Source: Thermoprotei archaeon
Lineage (GTDB): Archaea; Thermoproteota; Thermoprotei_A; Sulfolobales; Acidilobaceae
Length of the DNA stretch: 64,000 nt
Assembly: GCA_029335875.2 (NCBI GenBank)
Contig: JARJMZ020000015.1
Location: 1-64,000, forward strand
Reading direction: 5' to 3'
In this document: piece by piece, positions 25,482-34,465 of the stretch
Position numbering within the stretch: the first letter of the stretch is position 1
Layout: every line of letters begins with the position of its first letter
Program-made: the position numbers and the translations under genes
Notes under the pieces: generated by a model
Told to the model about the DNA's origin: nothing
Seen by the model: the letters and a program-made list of their open reading frames with translations, nothing else
The model's database searches: none

Positions 25482-26228
25482 TTAAATACGTTTCACCCTA
25501 GTGCCCGCACTCCCTCCTAGGAGGGCTTCAAGGAGACTCTCTAAACCAACTATCCTAACATTATCCACCGCCCCCGAAGCTTTGAGGGCTGACTCGACCT
25601 TCCTCCTTATACCGCCGGTCACGTCGAAACCGCCGGCCTCGAAGACTTTAACCTGGTCTAAGCTAGATACTAGGGGTATAACCCTGCCTTCAACGTCTAG
25701 AACCCCCGGAGCCCTTATGGCGAACACTAGGCAGTCTGCTTTGAGCTTGACGGCTATATCCGCTGCTAGGTCGTCGCCGCTTATTATGGCCGAGCCCCCC
25801 TCCTCTGGTATTGAATCCCCATAGGTTACCGGGGTTAAACCCAGCCTTAGATCCCTCTCTATAACGGTTAAACTGCAGGATTCAACTCTGCCCCCAGGGC
25901 ATATGGAGTGTGGGGGGTGTAGTGTTGGCTTTAAACTGTAATCTTTTAGGGTCCTCACAACCTCCAAGGCCAGCCTCAGCATAGACTCTTGTATCACGCT
26001 CGAATCCCCGGGGTCTAGGGAGCCTTTAGACCTTAGAATGTCAACTACAGTCTTATGGCCGAAACTCCCACCCCCGTGAACGACGACAAGGAGCCCGCCC
26101 CTACTCCTATACTGGGAGAGGTGGGAGGCTGCTAGCTTCAAGTTACCCCAGTCTATAGCCTCGTGCCCGCTCTTAACAGTTATAGCCGCCCCGCCCAGTT
26201 TAACTACAGAGAGCCTGCAAGCAGCCAC
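25482..26228 (-). CDS. ipk: Isopentenyl phosphate kinase
   Basis: This amino-acid-kinase-fold enzyme phosphorylates isopentenyl phosphate to IPP, the last step of the archaeal variant mevalonate pathway. LSVVKLGGAAIT near the start binds ATP phosphates, HGGGSFGH near 56-63 carries the catalytic histidine, and VTGGIRRKVESAL near the end is the nucleotide-binding signature. GTG at 26228 is chosen because it starts one codon after the previous stop, has a GGGG site, and removes an unlikely N-terminal extension; that gives 248 residues, the usual length. Confidence 0.9.
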   Translation of the reverse strand: MAACRLSVVKLGGAAITVKSGHEAIDWGNLKLAASHLSQYRSRGGLLVVVHGGGSFGHKTVVDILRSKGSLDPGDSSVIQESMLRLALEVVRTLKDYSLKPTLHPPHSICPGGRVESCSLTVIERDLRLGLTPVTYGDSIPEEGGSAIISGDDLAADIAVKLKADCLVFAIRAPGVLDVEGRVIPLVSSLDQVKVFEAGGFDVTGGIRRKVESALKASGAVDNVRIVGLESLLEALLGGSAGTRVKRI

Positions 26229-26230
26229 CC

Positions 26231-27013
26231 CTAAGCCACCACGCACACCAACTCGAAAGACCCGGGGATAGACGGTATCCACATGCACCGGCCGCTGCCA
26301 GGCGTTAAACCCCACACTGCTAAAGCCAGACCCTCGTGTAGAGGCTTGTAAGCCTCTAGAACCTCTAGGGGGCGGGCGCCCTCCCTAAGCATTATGGAAG
26401 CCTCCAACACCATAGAGCCGGCTAAGTGTATTAGAGCCCCATAAAGGCTGTGCCCTATAGACTCCGGGGAAACCCTGGGCTTAACCCCCTCAGCCCGCCC
26501 CCTAGCCTCAGCCTTTAGGGTGAAGTCTCTAAACTCGTAAACCTCCAGGACACCCCTATAGGCTACAGGCTTGCCTGCTGTGGAAGAGTACCTTAAAGCT
26601 TCAAGGGCGAGAGCCCAGCTTTCATCTACATCAAAAGGGTCCGCGGGCTTTGAAAGCTCGACTACATCGCCCGGCCTGGGGTGCTCCCCGTGGGCTTTGG
26701 ATAGAGCGTATACTAGGGATGAGGTTATGGAGGCGTATAGGCCCCCTAAAGGCAGAGCTTCTAGGCTCTCAGGCCTTATAACATTGAGGCTCCCGCAAAA
26801 CTCCATGCCGAGCCCTCTCATCAGGGTTTCCCAGAACCTGGATATGAGCCCCTCTAAACCCCTGAGGCTCCCGAGTTTAACGTGTGGGGCCCTACACTTC
26901 TCAAGGCTCACGTCAACTTCTAGAGGGGCTGTTGGAACAGCTATATATGGGTTTATGGAGCCTGGTATGGGGAGCCCCAAAACTATGGTGGGGACTGTTG
27001 TTTGAAGCTTCAA
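26231..27013 (-). CDS. Divergent GHMP-kinase-like protein in the mevalonate kinase position
   Basis: The gene occupies the slot between memo and ipk where crenarchaea usually carry mevalonate kinase. The 260 residues are short for that enzyme (300 or more). The Gly/Ser-rich ATP loop (usual PxGxGLGSSAA) is only loosely present as LPLGGLYASITSSLV at 87-101. The N-terminal PGKVxLxGEH motif is replaced by a segment with PGSINPYIAV, and the C-terminal GAGGGG loop by TPGSGRCMWIPS. It is therefore either a highly divergent mevalonate kinase or a related GHMP protein that has lost kinase function. Confidence 0.55.
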   Translation of the reverse strand: MKLQTTVPTIVLGLPIPGSINPYIAVPTAPLEVDVSLEKCRAPHVKLGSLRGLEGLISRFWETLMRGLGMEFCGSLNVIRPESLEALPLGGLYASITSSLVYALSKAHGEHPRPGDVVELSKPADPFDVDESWALALEALRYSSTAGKPVAYRGVLEVYEFRDFTLKAEARGRAEGVKPRVSPESIGHSLYGALIHLAGSMVLEASIMLREGARPLEVLEAYKPLHEGLALAVWGLTPGSGRCMWIPSIPGSFELVCVVA

Positions 27014-27016
27014 CCC

Positions 27017-27868
27017 TCAACCTCTCTTAACTCTAAGGCTAGAGTAGCCTACAACCCAGTCTTTCTCCCCGGTGACATCCCCCGAGGTGGAGTGGGATAG
27101 AAGCTCGGGCTTAACGCCCCTAATCCTGGCAATGTAGATGGCTGAAGCCATGGGGCCCAGGCCGCAGGCTGACACGTTAAACCTGTCTGCAACCTTGAAC
27201 AAGCCTTCAGGGTCAGGCTTCAAAGCCTCCTCGAGGAGCATTAGGTCTTTCTTAACGGAGACATCGTGGGGCTCGTAATGGTTTAAATCGCTAGTGGCAA
27301 CCATTAGAGCGTCAACGCCATTCTCGTGGACAGCCCTGAGGAAAGCCTCCGCTAGACCCTTGGAGACGCTAATAGTCTGAGCCATAACAACTATGGGGAC
27401 TATCATGAAAGCGCCCCCATAAACATACTGGAGGAACGGTAGCTGGACCTCGAGGGAATGCTCGTATATATGGGCCTTCTCGTCGAAAGCAGCGAACCCC
27501 GTATATTCAACCATGAGCCTTGAGACTTCAGGGTCCACCTCAACATCCCCCAGGGGGGTCCTCCACGCCCCCTCCCTGTATACGGAGACTGCGAGGCCCA
27601 AGCCAGTATGGTTGGGGCCTAGGAGAACTACAACTTTAGGGGGCTTCTCCTCGGACATTTTAAGATAAGCGTGGGCTGCTGTGGGGCCGCTGTAGTCGTA
27701 GCCGGCGTGAGGCACTATGTAAGCGTATGAGAGCCTCTCGCCTCCAACACCCTCAGGGAGCCTCCCGGGCCCTAGCCTGTGGGTGAAACTCCACCTTATC
27801 TTATTAATCAACGCCTCCCTAAAGCCCGGGTAAAACGTGCCCGCGTGAGCGGGCATTCTAACCTTCAA
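27017..27868 (-). CDS. Memo family protein
   Basis: The 283 residues match the Memo/AmmeMemoRadiSam-type family related to class III extradiol dioxygenases. Expected metal-ligand segments are present: VPHAGYDYSG near 52, LGPNHTG near 84, YEHSLEVQLPFLQ near 135, and ACGLGPM near 232 with the Cys. Archaeal Memo proteins have no proven reaction, although the gene is often next to mevalonate-pathway genes, as here. TTG at 27868 is the outer start; ATG at 27856 four codons later is equally good. Confidence 0.88.
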   Translation of the reverse strand: MKVRMPAHAGTFYPGFREALINKIRWSFTHRLGPGRLPEGVGGERLSYAYIVPHAGYDYSGPTAAHAYLKMSEEKPPKVVVLLGPNHTGLGLAVSVYREGAWRTPLGDVEVDPEVSRLMVEYTGFAAFDEKAHIYEHSLEVQLPFLQYVYGGAFMIVPIVVMAQTISVSKGLAEAFLRAVHENGVDALMVATSDLNHYEPHDVSVKKDLMLLEEALKPDPEGLFKVADRFNVSACGLGPMASAIYIARIRGVKPELLSHSTSGDVTGEKDWVVGYSSLRVKRG

Positions 27869-27942
27869 GGAAACCTCACCCTTAGACTGCCAGTTAAATA
27901 ATCCTAGCCCAGACCTATTAGAATTACGCTTCTAGAGGAGTC

Positions 27943-28563
27943 CTACGCCTCGCTGGAAGCCACTATGGCCATGAACGCTTCCGGGGGCACATCTAGTTCT
28001 TGGTCGGGCGCTAGTATACCCCTATTCCTCAAAATCTCCCTTGTTAGGATCCAGTAGAGTAGAGCTAGGCTCTTCCTACCCCTATTATTGGCGGGTATGA
28101 CCAGGTCTATAAGGTCAACCTTGTTATCAGTGTCTGCGAAAGCAACCGCTGGAACCCCCACTTTCGAGGCTTCCACTATAGCCTGCCTGTCAGTCCTCGG
28201 GTCTGTGACTAGGACCACGTCGGGCTCAACGTAATGGCTTAGCCTCGGGTTCGTGAATATCCCCGGGGTTACCCTCCCAGTTATTGGCATGCACCCGACA
28301 TACTTGCACATCATTTGAACAGGCTTCTGCCCGTAAACCCTCACGGAGACTGCGGCTATCTTACTCGGCTCGAAGGATGAGAGGAACTTGGCCGCGATCC
28401 TCAGCCTCTCATCTATCTTCGCCACATCTAGAAGGTAGAAGCCCTCCGGCAATATCTTGTACGTGAACCTCTTCATGTACTTTGTGCATATTTGAGTACC
28501 TACTACGACCCCCATCTTCCTATACAAGTCTACTGGAACCAGCGTGTCAGCTAACTCTATCAC
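27943..28563 (-). CDS. rps2: Small ribosomal subunit protein uS2
   Basis: The 206-residue archaeal S2 includes [13 protein letters not shown], a [10 protein letters not shown] segment and [17 protein letters not shown] followed by [20 protein letters not shown]. It binds the head of the 30S subunit. GTG at 28563 is preferred because GCTGAGGGG precedes it and family members start close to this point; the open frame runs back to a TTG at 28581. The gene overlaps rpoN by 17 bases. The gene for RNA polymerase subunit K, often found in this interval, is absent. Confidence 0.95.
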   Translation of the reverse strand: MIELADTLVPVDLYRKMGVVVGTQICTKYMKRFTYKILPEGFYLLDVAKIDERLRIAAKFLSSFEPSKIAAVSVRVYGQKPVQMMCKYVGCMPITGRVTPGIFTNPRLSHYVEPDVVLVTDPRTDRQAIVEASKVGVPAVAFADTDNKVDLIDLVIPANNRGRKSLALLYWILTREILRNRGILAPDQELDVPPEAFMAIVASSEA

Positions 28564-28810
28564 CCCCCTCAGCTTCAACAAAATACTTCCTTATAACCTT
28601 CTCTCTAATCTTAGCTTGAACCGGGTACTTGGCCAGCTCCTCCACGTAAGTCATTGTTGTGAGCAGCGTCCTCCTACAACAGTATCTACGGACTCCCAGG
28701 CTGTCTAAAACACTCCCAGGCTCCTCCCCCTGGGAGACTCTCCCGCTATACTCCTCCCATAAGTGCCCCAGGGGGGCCCCGCAGGTGAAGCACCTAATTG
28801 GGGGTAGCAT
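28547..28810 (-). CDS. rpoN: DNA-directed RNA polymerase subunit N
   Basis: The small zinc-binding RNA polymerase subunit (Rpb10 homologue) has CFTCG at 7-11 and the adjacent CCRR pair near 44-47, the atypical zinc-binding set of this family. It bridges subunits D and L in polymerase assembly. At 87 residues it is longer than usual (about 65-70) through a C-terminal tail, [13 protein letters not shown]. The tail sequence doubles as the start region of rps2. Confidence 0.95.
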   Translation of the reverse strand: MLPPIRCFTCGAPLGHLWEEYSGRVSQGEEPGSVLDSLGVRRYCCRRTLLTTMTYVEELAKYPVQAKIREKVIRKYFVEAEGGDRVS

Positions 28811-28816
28811 ATTGTT

Positions 28817-29281
28817 TCACCTGTAAGACCTCTGTTTCCTCCTCCTAGCACTATACCTCATAGGCTTCTCGCTCTCAGTCCTCCTGGGATCCCCTGAGAG
28901 CATGTGCCTGTCATATTCCTCGTATAGTTTCTTGAGGGTCAAACTGATATCGTTGAGCTCCCCGCAGCCCTCCTCATCCCCCTCACACTTGAAAAACTCC
29001 ACTAGACCCCTAGCTATAGCTATTCTAGCGGCCTCAGCCTGGCTCATGAACCCCCCGCCTCTAACTCTGACTTCCACGTCAACCTTATCTCTTATAAACG
29101 GCCCTGCTAGGGCTATGGGCTCCGCTATTTTCAGCCTGGCTACCTCGTTGGGGATTATTTCTAGGGGGACCCTGTTAACCCACACTCTACCCTTCCCAGC
29201 TCTCAGGACAGCCACTGCTATGGAAGTCTTCCTCTTCCCGCTTGAAACCACGATCCTACCCTCTAGAGTTTTCAAGCTCAA
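28817..29281 (-). CDS. rps9: Small ribosomal subunit protein uS9
   Basis: The 154 residues show the uS9 signatures: VVSSGKRKTSIAVAVLRAGK near the start, VRVRGGGFMSQAEAARIAIA in the middle, and the basic tail ending YSARRRKQRSYR that reaches the P-site tRNA. It overlaps rpl13 by four bases and is followed six bases later by rpoN. Confidence 0.97.
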   Translation of the reverse strand: MSLKTLEGRIVVSSGKRKTSIAVAVLRAGKGRVWVNRVPLEIIPNEVARLKIAEPIALAGPFIRDKVDVEVRVRGGGFMSQAEAARIAIARGLVEFFKCEGDEEGCGELNDISLTLKKLYEEYDRHMLSGDPRRTESEKPMRYSARRRKQRSYR

Positions 29282-29733
29282 CTACGACCCCTCCAGCCTA
29301 GCTCCCTAGCTATTAAGTTTAAAGTCACCCCGGGCCTACTAAGCTTGCTTGAGTCCGCCTCGGGGAACTTTACGAAGCTCCTGGAGCTCAACTCCTCTGG
29401 GACCCCAATGTAGGCTTTGAGCCTTTTGAGGGCTTTGACTCCCTTATTGTTTTTAGGTAGCATGCCCCAGACTGTGGCCTTGAAGAGTCTAACGGGGCTT
29501 CTGGGCCTCTTAGGCCTCCACCTGTGGGAATAGTGGGATTTAACGTTCAATATAGTCCTCTTATAGTACTGGATCATCCTAGTCCTGTCACCGCTCACAA
29601 CTATCTTATCCACGTTAACCACGTAAACCCTATAGCCCCCCAATAGTTTCTTAGCCACTATGCTGGCCAGCCTCCCGAGCACCATGCCAGCGCCGTCCAC
29701 GAAAACCTCTCTATCAGAGCTCACCTCAGCCAC
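29278..29733 (-). CDS. rpl13: Large ribosomal subunit protein uL13
   Basis: The 151 residues begin with FVDGAGMVLGRLASIVAKKL and contain VVNVDKIVVSGDR and RSPVRLFKATVWGMLPKNNK, all uL13 hallmarks. It is an early-assembly protein of the 50S subunit. Packed between L18e and S9 in the conserved archaeal order. Confidence 0.97.
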   Translation of the reverse strand: MAEVSSDREVFVDGAGMVLGRLASIVAKKLLGGYRVYVVNVDKIVVSGDRTRMIQYYKRTILNVKSHYSHRWRPKRPRSPVRLFKATVWGMLPKNNKGVKALKRLKAYIGVPEELSSRSFVKFPEADSSKLSRPGVTLNLIARELGWRGRS

Positions 29734-29734
29734 C

Positions 29735-30097
29735 TCACACTATTACCCTAACGTTCGAGCCTTCAGGGTTAACCTTTAAAGCCTCAGCTATAGTCATGAA
29801 CCGGCATTCTGAGGCTTTAAGCTTCTCCATAGCCCTCCGCGTTATTTTAACAGCAGCTACTGTGACCTTCTTGTTAACACCCCCCACACCCAAGACTGTC
29901 CCGGGAACTACGACCATCTCCCCCTCCCTGGAGCTCCTGTTTATCTTGCTCAAGTTGACCGCCACCCTCCTACGCCTAGGCCTCTCGAGCTCCTCCGCTA
30001 CTTTAAGCCACACTCTAGCCCCCTTCTCCCTAGCAGTCTTCCTGAGCTGCCTCACCAGCATCCTCGTTAACACGTTAGTGGGTCCCGTGCGCTTCAC
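29735..30097 (-). CDS. rpl18e: Large ribosomal subunit protein eL18
   Basis: The 120-residue archaeal/eukaryotic eL18 starts with KRTGPTNVLTRMLVRQLRKT and includes VNLSKINRSSREGEMVVVPG and GVGGVNKKVTVAAVKIT. It overlaps rpoD by four bases, ensuring coupled translation of polymerase and ribosome components. Confidence 0.96.
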   Translation of the reverse strand: MKRTGPTNVLTRMLVRQLRKTAREKGARVWLKVAEELERPRRRRVAVNLSKINRSSREGEMVVVPGTVLGVGGVNKKVTVAAVKITRRAMEKLKASECRFMTIAEALKVNPEGSNVRVIV

Positions 30098-30939
30098 TTC
30101 CCCGACACCCCTAGCGAGGCTATGTGGGATTTGAGAGTTTTAACTTTATCCTCGAGAACCCTGGAAGCCTCCAATATTATCCTCTCAGGCCTCAATGCCC
30201 CCGTGCCTTCAACTATCAACTGTAAACTACTACTATCATATACGATCCTTAAACACTCCCTACAAGCGGTCTCAGCACAGTATCTTAAACCGCTAGTGTT
30301 CACAAGCCCGTAAAGCTCTATCTTACCCGAGCCTCCGGAGGAGAGGGCTTTAACAACATCAGGGTAGGCTGACACGCACTCGAGACAATCCCCCGTAGCC
30401 TTGCTGGAGTCATAGTAGACTATGGGGGTGTACTTGAGTATGGAAACACTGGCGGGGCTCCACTTAGCGTGCTCCCTACCCCTCCCCAGCCTAGCGTAAG
30501 CTACAATGTGGAGCCTCTGGCCCGGGGCTACGAAAGCTATCGGGGTCCCGGGATAAACGGGCTCAACCTCCTCATCTGATATTGAGAGGTCTGACGCCTT
30601 AACATAGACCCCCCCGCCCTTCTCGTCAACGCTCACGTCGAGGAAAATCTCCACGAAACACTTAGGATTAGGGGGTTCGAGCTCTGCGCAAACCTCCGGG
30701 GGAGCGTATTTCTCTAGGGCTACGTCGCTCTTGAAGACAACGAGGCCCAGCCTGTGGGCTATCATCTCATCGTATATGTCTGTAGTGTTGTCATATATGT
30801 AGGCGAAGTCCACGGTCATAGTGGGCACGTCTGAGAGTACGAGCCTCCTCAAAGCGTTGGCGTAGGCTACACTAAACCCCCTGAGCAGGACTATTATAGT
30901 GTTGCCTTTAACCTCTAATATGTCAACAGTAGAGCTCAA
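30094..30939 (-). CDS. rpoD: DNA-directed RNA polymerase subunit D
   Basis: This is the archaeal Rpb3/alpha-like subunit (281 residues) that nucleates polymerase assembly with L, N and P. YANALRRLVLSDVPTMTVDF near 25-45 is the dimerisation signature. A cysteine-rich insert, GDCLEC near 185 and CAETACREC near 222-230, matches the Fe-S cluster domain present in some archaeal D subunits; enough cysteines remain for a cluster. Overlaps rpl18e; a 30-base gap separates it from rps11. Confidence 0.95.
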   Translation of the reverse strand: MSSTVDILEVKGNTIIVLLRGFSVAYANALRRLVLSDVPTMTVDFAYIYDNTTDIYDEMIAHRLGLVVFKSDVALEKYAPPEVCAELEPPNPKCFVEIFLDVSVDEKGGGVYVKASDLSISDEEVEPVYPGTPIAFVAPGQRLHIVAYARLGRGREHAKWSPASVSILKYTPIVYYDSSKATGDCLECVSAYPDVVKALSSGGSGKIELYGLVNTSGLRYCAETACRECLRIVYDSSSLQLIVEGTGALRPERIILEASRVLEDKVKTLKSHIASLGVSGK

Positions 30940-30969
30940 AGCAACCTCTACCCTCCAGCCAAGAGCAGG

Positions 30970-31371
30970 TCAGACCCTCCTACCCCTCCTACCCCCGGGC
31001 CTTCTAGTAGTGTCGTGCGGTATGGGGGTTACATCCTCTATCCTCCCTATTATGAACCCCGACCTCGCCAGAGCCCTTATAGCGGACTGGGCTCCTGGGC
31101 CCGGCGTTTTGGGCCCGTGGCCTCCGGGGGCCCTAACTTTAATGTGCACAGCCACTATACCCTTCTCGAAAGTGGTTTGAGCCGCCCTGCTAGCTGATAA
31201 CATGGCAGCGTAGGGTGAGGGCTTCTCCCTGTCAGCTTTAACAACCATGCCCCCGCTAATCCTAGCTATAGTCTCAGCCCCCGTCAAGTCTGTTATGTGG
31301 ACGTGCGTGTTGTTGAAGCTACTGTAAATATGCACTACCCCCCATTTAAGCTCCCTAGACTGGAACCCCAT
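30970..31371 (-). CDS. rps11: Small ribosomal subunit protein uS11
   Basis: The 133 residues contain [20 protein letters not shown] near the start, [19 protein letters not shown] in the middle and the end [20 protein letters not shown]. It lines the mRNA exit of the 30S platform. It shares one base with the rps4 stop region. Confidence 0.97.
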   Translation of the reverse strand: MGFQSRELKWGVVHIYSSFNNTHVHITDLTGAETIARISGGMVVKADREKPSPYAAMLSASRAAQTTFEKGIVAVHIKVRAPGGHGPKTPGPGAQSAIRALARSGFIIGRIEDVTPIPHDTTRRPGGRRGRRV

Positions 31372-31883
31372 TATAACGCCACCTCGCTCTTAACCCTCTC
31401 CCTCAGCGGGCTGCCCGGAGCGTAATCTATGAACTGCTCCTCATCCCTACTCACTATGTACCCGGGAGATGTGACCCTAACGCCCCTAACAGCTATGTGT
31501 CCGTGAGCTATGAGCTGCCTAGCCTCGTATATAGTCCCAGCCAGGCCCCTCCTGTAAACTATGGTTTGAAGCCTCCTCTCGAGTATGTGCTCTGCAGTTA
31601 AGCCTAGTATAGTGTCTAGGGTGGCGTCTGGGCCGACGAGGCCCAGCTTGTAGAGTTTAGAGGTGAGGGCTTTAAACTCCCTCTCTCGCACCTCCTCGGG
31701 AAGCCCCAGAATAGCTCTAGCCCTATGCCTGAAAGTCCTAGCCAGGGTCTCCGCCAGCCATAGTTCCCTCTTGTTCTTAAGCCCGTATTTGCCTACTAGC
31801 TCTATCTCCTTTACGAGCCTGGTTTTAATCCAGGGGTGCCTCGGCCCCCTCCACTTCCTCCTAGACTTCCTAGGATCCCCCAA
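31371..31883 (-). CDS. rps4: Small ribosomal subunit protein uS4
   Basis: This archaeal uS4 has 170 residues. The S4 RNA-binding domain is visible at about 105-150 ([20 protein letters not shown], then [18 protein letters not shown]). The N-terminus [17 protein letters not shown] is the usual archaeal form without the bacterial zinc finger. It follows rps13 after seven bases. Confidence 0.97.
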   Translation of the reverse strand: MGDPRKSRRKWRGPRHPWIKTRLVKEIELVGKYGLKNKRELWLAETLARTFRHRARAILGLPEEVREREFKALTSKLYKLGLVGPDATLDTILGLTAEHILERRLQTIVYRRGLAGTIYEARQLIAHGHIAVRGVRVTSPGYIVSRDEEQFIDYAPGSPLRERVKSEVAL

Positions 31884-31890
31884 GACAGTG

Positions 31891-32391
31891 TCACCGCTTC
31901 TCCTGTTGTTTGGCCTCCCTGCTCTTCCTAACCCCCATGGTCATCCCAAGCCTTCCAGTTGTCCTCGTGCGCTGCCCTCTAACCTTATAGCCTAGCTTGT
32001 GTCTTAAACCCTTCCACGAGCCCATCTTTATCTCCCTCTCTATGTCCCTCCTAGCGTAAAGTATGAGGTCTGAGCCTGTGAGGTGCATGTCTAAGCCTGT
32101 CTCATAGTCTCTCCTCCTATTGTACATCCAGTTTGGGAGGCCTAGCTTTGTGAGGTCCAGGAGGGCCTCCTCTATCCTAGCCACCTGCTCATCTGTAAGG
32201 TAGCCTACGAGCATCTCAGGGTCTAGGTTTAGCATCCTAACTAGGGCTAGCCCCGTGGAGTAGCCTACGCCTTTAATGGAGGCTAAACCATACACTAGCT
32301 TCATACTACCGTCTATGTCCGTGTTAGCTATCCTAACTATATACCTGAACTGCGGAACACCACCAGCTTCCAATAGGCACACCTTAAACAT
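31891..32391 (-). CDS. rps13: Small ribosomal subunit protein uS13
   Basis: FRYIVRIANTDIDGSMKLVY near residue 15 and the tail HKLGYKVRGQRTRTTGRLGM are uS13 hallmarks; the protein contacts the 50S subunit and P-site tRNA. Family members begin close to FRYIVRI, so the ATG at 32391 adds about 14 residues; GTG or TTG codons between are alternatives. The TATA box at 32407-32415 predicts transcription starting at or just inside this ATG. This is the first gene of the long ribosome/RNA-polymerase/isoprenoid run. Confidence 0.95.
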   Translation of the reverse strand: MFKVCLLEAGGVPQFRYIVRIANTDIDGSMKLVYGLASIKGVGYSTGLALVRMLNLDPEMLVGYLTDEQVARIEEALLDLTKLGLPNWMYNRRRDYETGLDMHLTGSDLILYARRDIEREIKMGSWKGLRHKLGYKVRGQRTRTTGRLGMTMGVRKSREAKQQEKR

Positions 32392-32406
32392 GGTAGAAGG
32401 GTTGGA

Positions 32407-32415
32407 GCTTAAATC
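32407..32415 (-). promoter_or_regulatory. TATA box of the S13-led operon
   Basis: The reverse strand reads GATTTAAGC, about 20-25 bases before the first S13 start codons. It is the only clear promoter seen ahead of the gene run reaching down to about 22.8 kb. Confidence 0.5.
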
Positions 32416-32431
32416 TATTCAATAAAATAGG

Positions 32432-32821
32432 TTAAACCCCGTGCTTAGCCCTCAGCTCCTTAACCTTCTCAATAATCTCCCTCACTAGAGACTCCGCCTC
32501 CCCAGGCTCTATTATGGCGACGCTCGACGCTTGAACCTCTATCCCCGCAGCTTCGCCAAGCTTCTTCTTGCTGGGCACGTAAACGTACGGTATCTTCTTC
32601 TCGTCGCACAGGTATGGGAGGTGCATAACTATCTCGGGCGGGTCAACGTCAACAGCTATCACAACGAGCTTAGCCAGCCCCCTCTCAACGCTTTTAGTAG
32701 TCTCGTTAACCCCCTTCTTAATTATCCCCCTCTCGCTAGCCCTAGCCTTGGCCACAGCCTCGTAAACCTTCCCAGCTAGGTCCTCGGGAACCTGAAACCT
32801 CACATGTATAGCTCTGGACAC
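32432..32821 (-). CDS. rpl7ae: Ribosomal protein L7Ae / kink-turn-binding protein
   Basis: The 129 residues match L7Ae, part of the 50S subunit, box C/D and H/ACA guide ribonucleoproteins and archaeal RNase [21 protein letters not shown] near 40-59 and [20 protein letters not shown] near 70-90 form the RNA-binding surface. GTG start with GGGGAGG some 15 bases upstream. Transcribed separately from the S13 operon, with its own promoter in the gap shared with the pyrophosphatase gene. Confidence 0.96.
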   Translation of the reverse strand: MSRAIHVRFQVPEDLAGKVYEAVAKARASERGIIKKGVNETTKSVERGLAKLVVIAVDVDPPEIVMHLPYLCDEKKIPYVYVPSKKKLGEAAGIEVQASSVAIIEPGEAESLVREIIEKVKELRAKHGV

Positions 32822-32869
32822 GGCCCGTCCTCCCCGTAAGGGTCGTCCATAAACCTAACGTTGTACCCT

Positions 32870-32892
32870 CAAACCTTATAAGCTTAAAGCTC
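32870..32892. promoter_or_regulatory. Divergent promoter region between L7Ae and pyrophosphatase genes
   Basis: The segment CCTTATAAGCTTAAAGC around 32874-32890 can serve as TATA element on both strands. Rightward it lies about 30 bases before the pyrophosphatase leader; leftward it predicts a leader of roughly 35 bases for the L7Ae gene. Confidence 0.4.
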
Positions 32893-32917
32893 ATTAAACC
32901 CTTAAAGGGCTGAGAAC

Positions 32918-33451
32918 ATGGGCTGCCTGGATAAGATAGGCCCCGGGAAGGAAGCCCCCACCATCGTCAACGTCATCATAGAAATCCCCATGAACAGCTC
33001 CGTCAAATACGAGCTCGACAAGGAAACATGCCTCCCCAAAGTAGACAGGTTCCTGTACACGAGCATGTTCTACCCCTTCAACTACGGCCTAATACCGGGA
33101 ACGCTCGAAGAAGACGGAGACCCCGTAGATGTTCTCGTACTAAGCAGGGAGCCCGTGACCCCAGGCTCCATAATAGAAGCCACCCCCATAGGGCTCCTAG
33201 AAATGGAGGATGAGGAAGGCCCCGACAGTAAAGTAATAGCAGTGCCCAAGGCTAAACTAGACCCATACTACGCTAAATGGAAAGACATAGAAGATATACC
33301 TGAACCCCTAAAAGAGAAGATAAAACACTTTTTCGAACACTATAAGGAGCTAGAACCAGGCAAATGGGTTAAAGTAACAGGATGGAGAGGGGCTGAAGAA
33401 GCTAGGAGGAAGATTAAAGAGGCTATTGAGAGGGCTGAGAGAGAGCACTAG
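32918..33451 (+). CDS. ppa: Soluble inorganic pyrophosphatase (family I)
   Basis: The 177-residue family I pyrophosphatase hydrolyses PPi to drive biosynthesis. [19 protein letters not shown] near 20-38, [12 protein letters not shown], and the metal-binding [10 protein letters not shown] near 67-76 are conserved, as is [20 protein letters not shown] near 92-111. ATG at 32918 follows the divergent promoter. The exonuclease gene begins 18 bases after the stop and is probably co-transcribed. Confidence 0.96.
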   Translation: MGCLDKIGPGKEAPTIVNVIIEIPMNSSVKYELDKETCLPKVDRFLYTSMFYPFNYGLIPGTLEEDGDPVDVLVLSREPVTPGSIIEATPIGLLEMEDEEGPDSKVIAVPKAKLDPYYAKWKDIEDIPEPLKEKIKHFFEHYKELEPGKWVKVTGWRGAEEARRKIKEAIERAEREH

Positions 33452-33469
33452 GGCTGGGAAGGGTTAAAG

Positions 33470-34465
33470 TTGAGTTTTAACATTAAAGCTGGTGTAACCA
33501 GGAGGGGCGCCATACTCTTAGGAGAGAACTTCACGGTAGACGGGCACAGCCGGAGGCCTGTGAGGGTTGTCACGCACATACACTCGGATCACACGATAGG
33601 CTTGGATAAGAGTGTTAGAGAGTCTATGTTAATAGCCGGGACAACATACACTATAGAGCTCCTCGAAATCCTAGGGTATAGGGTTCACGAGGCTAAAACC
33701 CTACCCCTAGAGTATTGGAAGCCGGTGGAGCTCGTGGGGGAGAAGCTCACGCTAATACCCTCAAACCACATAGTTGGAAGCTGCCAGGTCATGGTTGAAG
33801 GCCCAGACTACAGGGTTGGCTACACGGGGGACTTCAAAATGCCCGACACGCCTCCAATGACAGACCTGGACGTTCTAGTTATAGACGCCACATATGGGAG
33901 CCCCAGGCTTCAGAGGAGGTGGAGCGACTGGGATGCTATGGCGGCCCTAATATCTCTAATAGAGGATTCCATTAAAAAGGGGCCAGTAACGATATATGCG
34001 TACCATGGGAAAATACAGGAGATAATGGCGGAACTAAGAGTTAGAGGGGTTAAAGAGCCTTTCATAGCAGACCGGAAAACAATAAAAATAGCTAGGGTAG
34101 CGGAGAAATTCTACAATGTAAACCTAGACCCGCTAAAACACTTCGCAGAACACGATGAAGGGGAGCCGGTAATAATATTCAAACATACAAATAACAATAA
34201 AGAAATTAGTAGCAAAGGGATACACATAGTCCTAACAGGGTGGGAGCTCAGAGCCCCACTAGTGAAAATAACTGAAAACCTATACAACATAGGCTTCAGC
34301 GACCACGCAACATTCAAGGAAATAATAGACTACGTGAAAGAATCTAAACCCAAAAAAGTCATAGTAGACTCAACAAGAGGAAAAGACACAAGAATAACAG
34401 CAAAATACATAGAAAAAATATTGGGGATAACGGCAACAAACGAAACAATACCTACGAGCGAATGA
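33470..34465 (+). CDS. Metallo-beta-lactamase-fold exonuclease-like protein
   Basis: The 331 residues belong to the SNM1/CPSF-like branch of the metallo-beta-lactamase fold. THIHSDHTIG near 36-45 is the HxHxDH metal motif, SNHIVGSCQVMVEG near 103 and YTGDF near 122 supply further ligands, and GFSDHATFKE near 283 the last His. Such archaeal proteins are predicted DNA or RNA exonucleases. A TTG start is preceded by GGGAAGGG. Codons at the 3' end become strikingly A-rich. The gene converges on the split secreted-protein locus with a 14-base overlap. Confidence 0.8.
   Translation: MSFNIKAGVTRRGAILLGENFTVDGHSRRPVRVVTHIHSDHTIGLDKSVRESMLIAGTTYTIELLEILGYRVHEAKTLPLEYWKPVELVGEKLTLIPSNHIVGSCQVMVEGPDYRVGYTGDFKMPDTPPMTDLDVLVIDATYGSPRLQRRWSDWDAMAALISLIEDSIKKGPVTIYAYHGKIQEIMAELRVRGVKEPFIADRKTIKIARVAEKFYNVNLDPLKHFAEHDEGEPVIIFKHTNNNKEISSKGIHIVLTGWELRAPLVKITENLYNIGFSDHATFKEIIDYVKESKPKKVIVDSTRGKDTRITAKYIEKILGITATNETIPTSE

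Noticed and set aside
32822-32860. Kink-turn in the L7Ae leader for autoregulation (GA before CCC and GA after GGG on the reverse strand)
   Set aside because: The tandem G-A pairs and one stem can be drawn, but no canonical stem closes the other side, so the motif is not supported.
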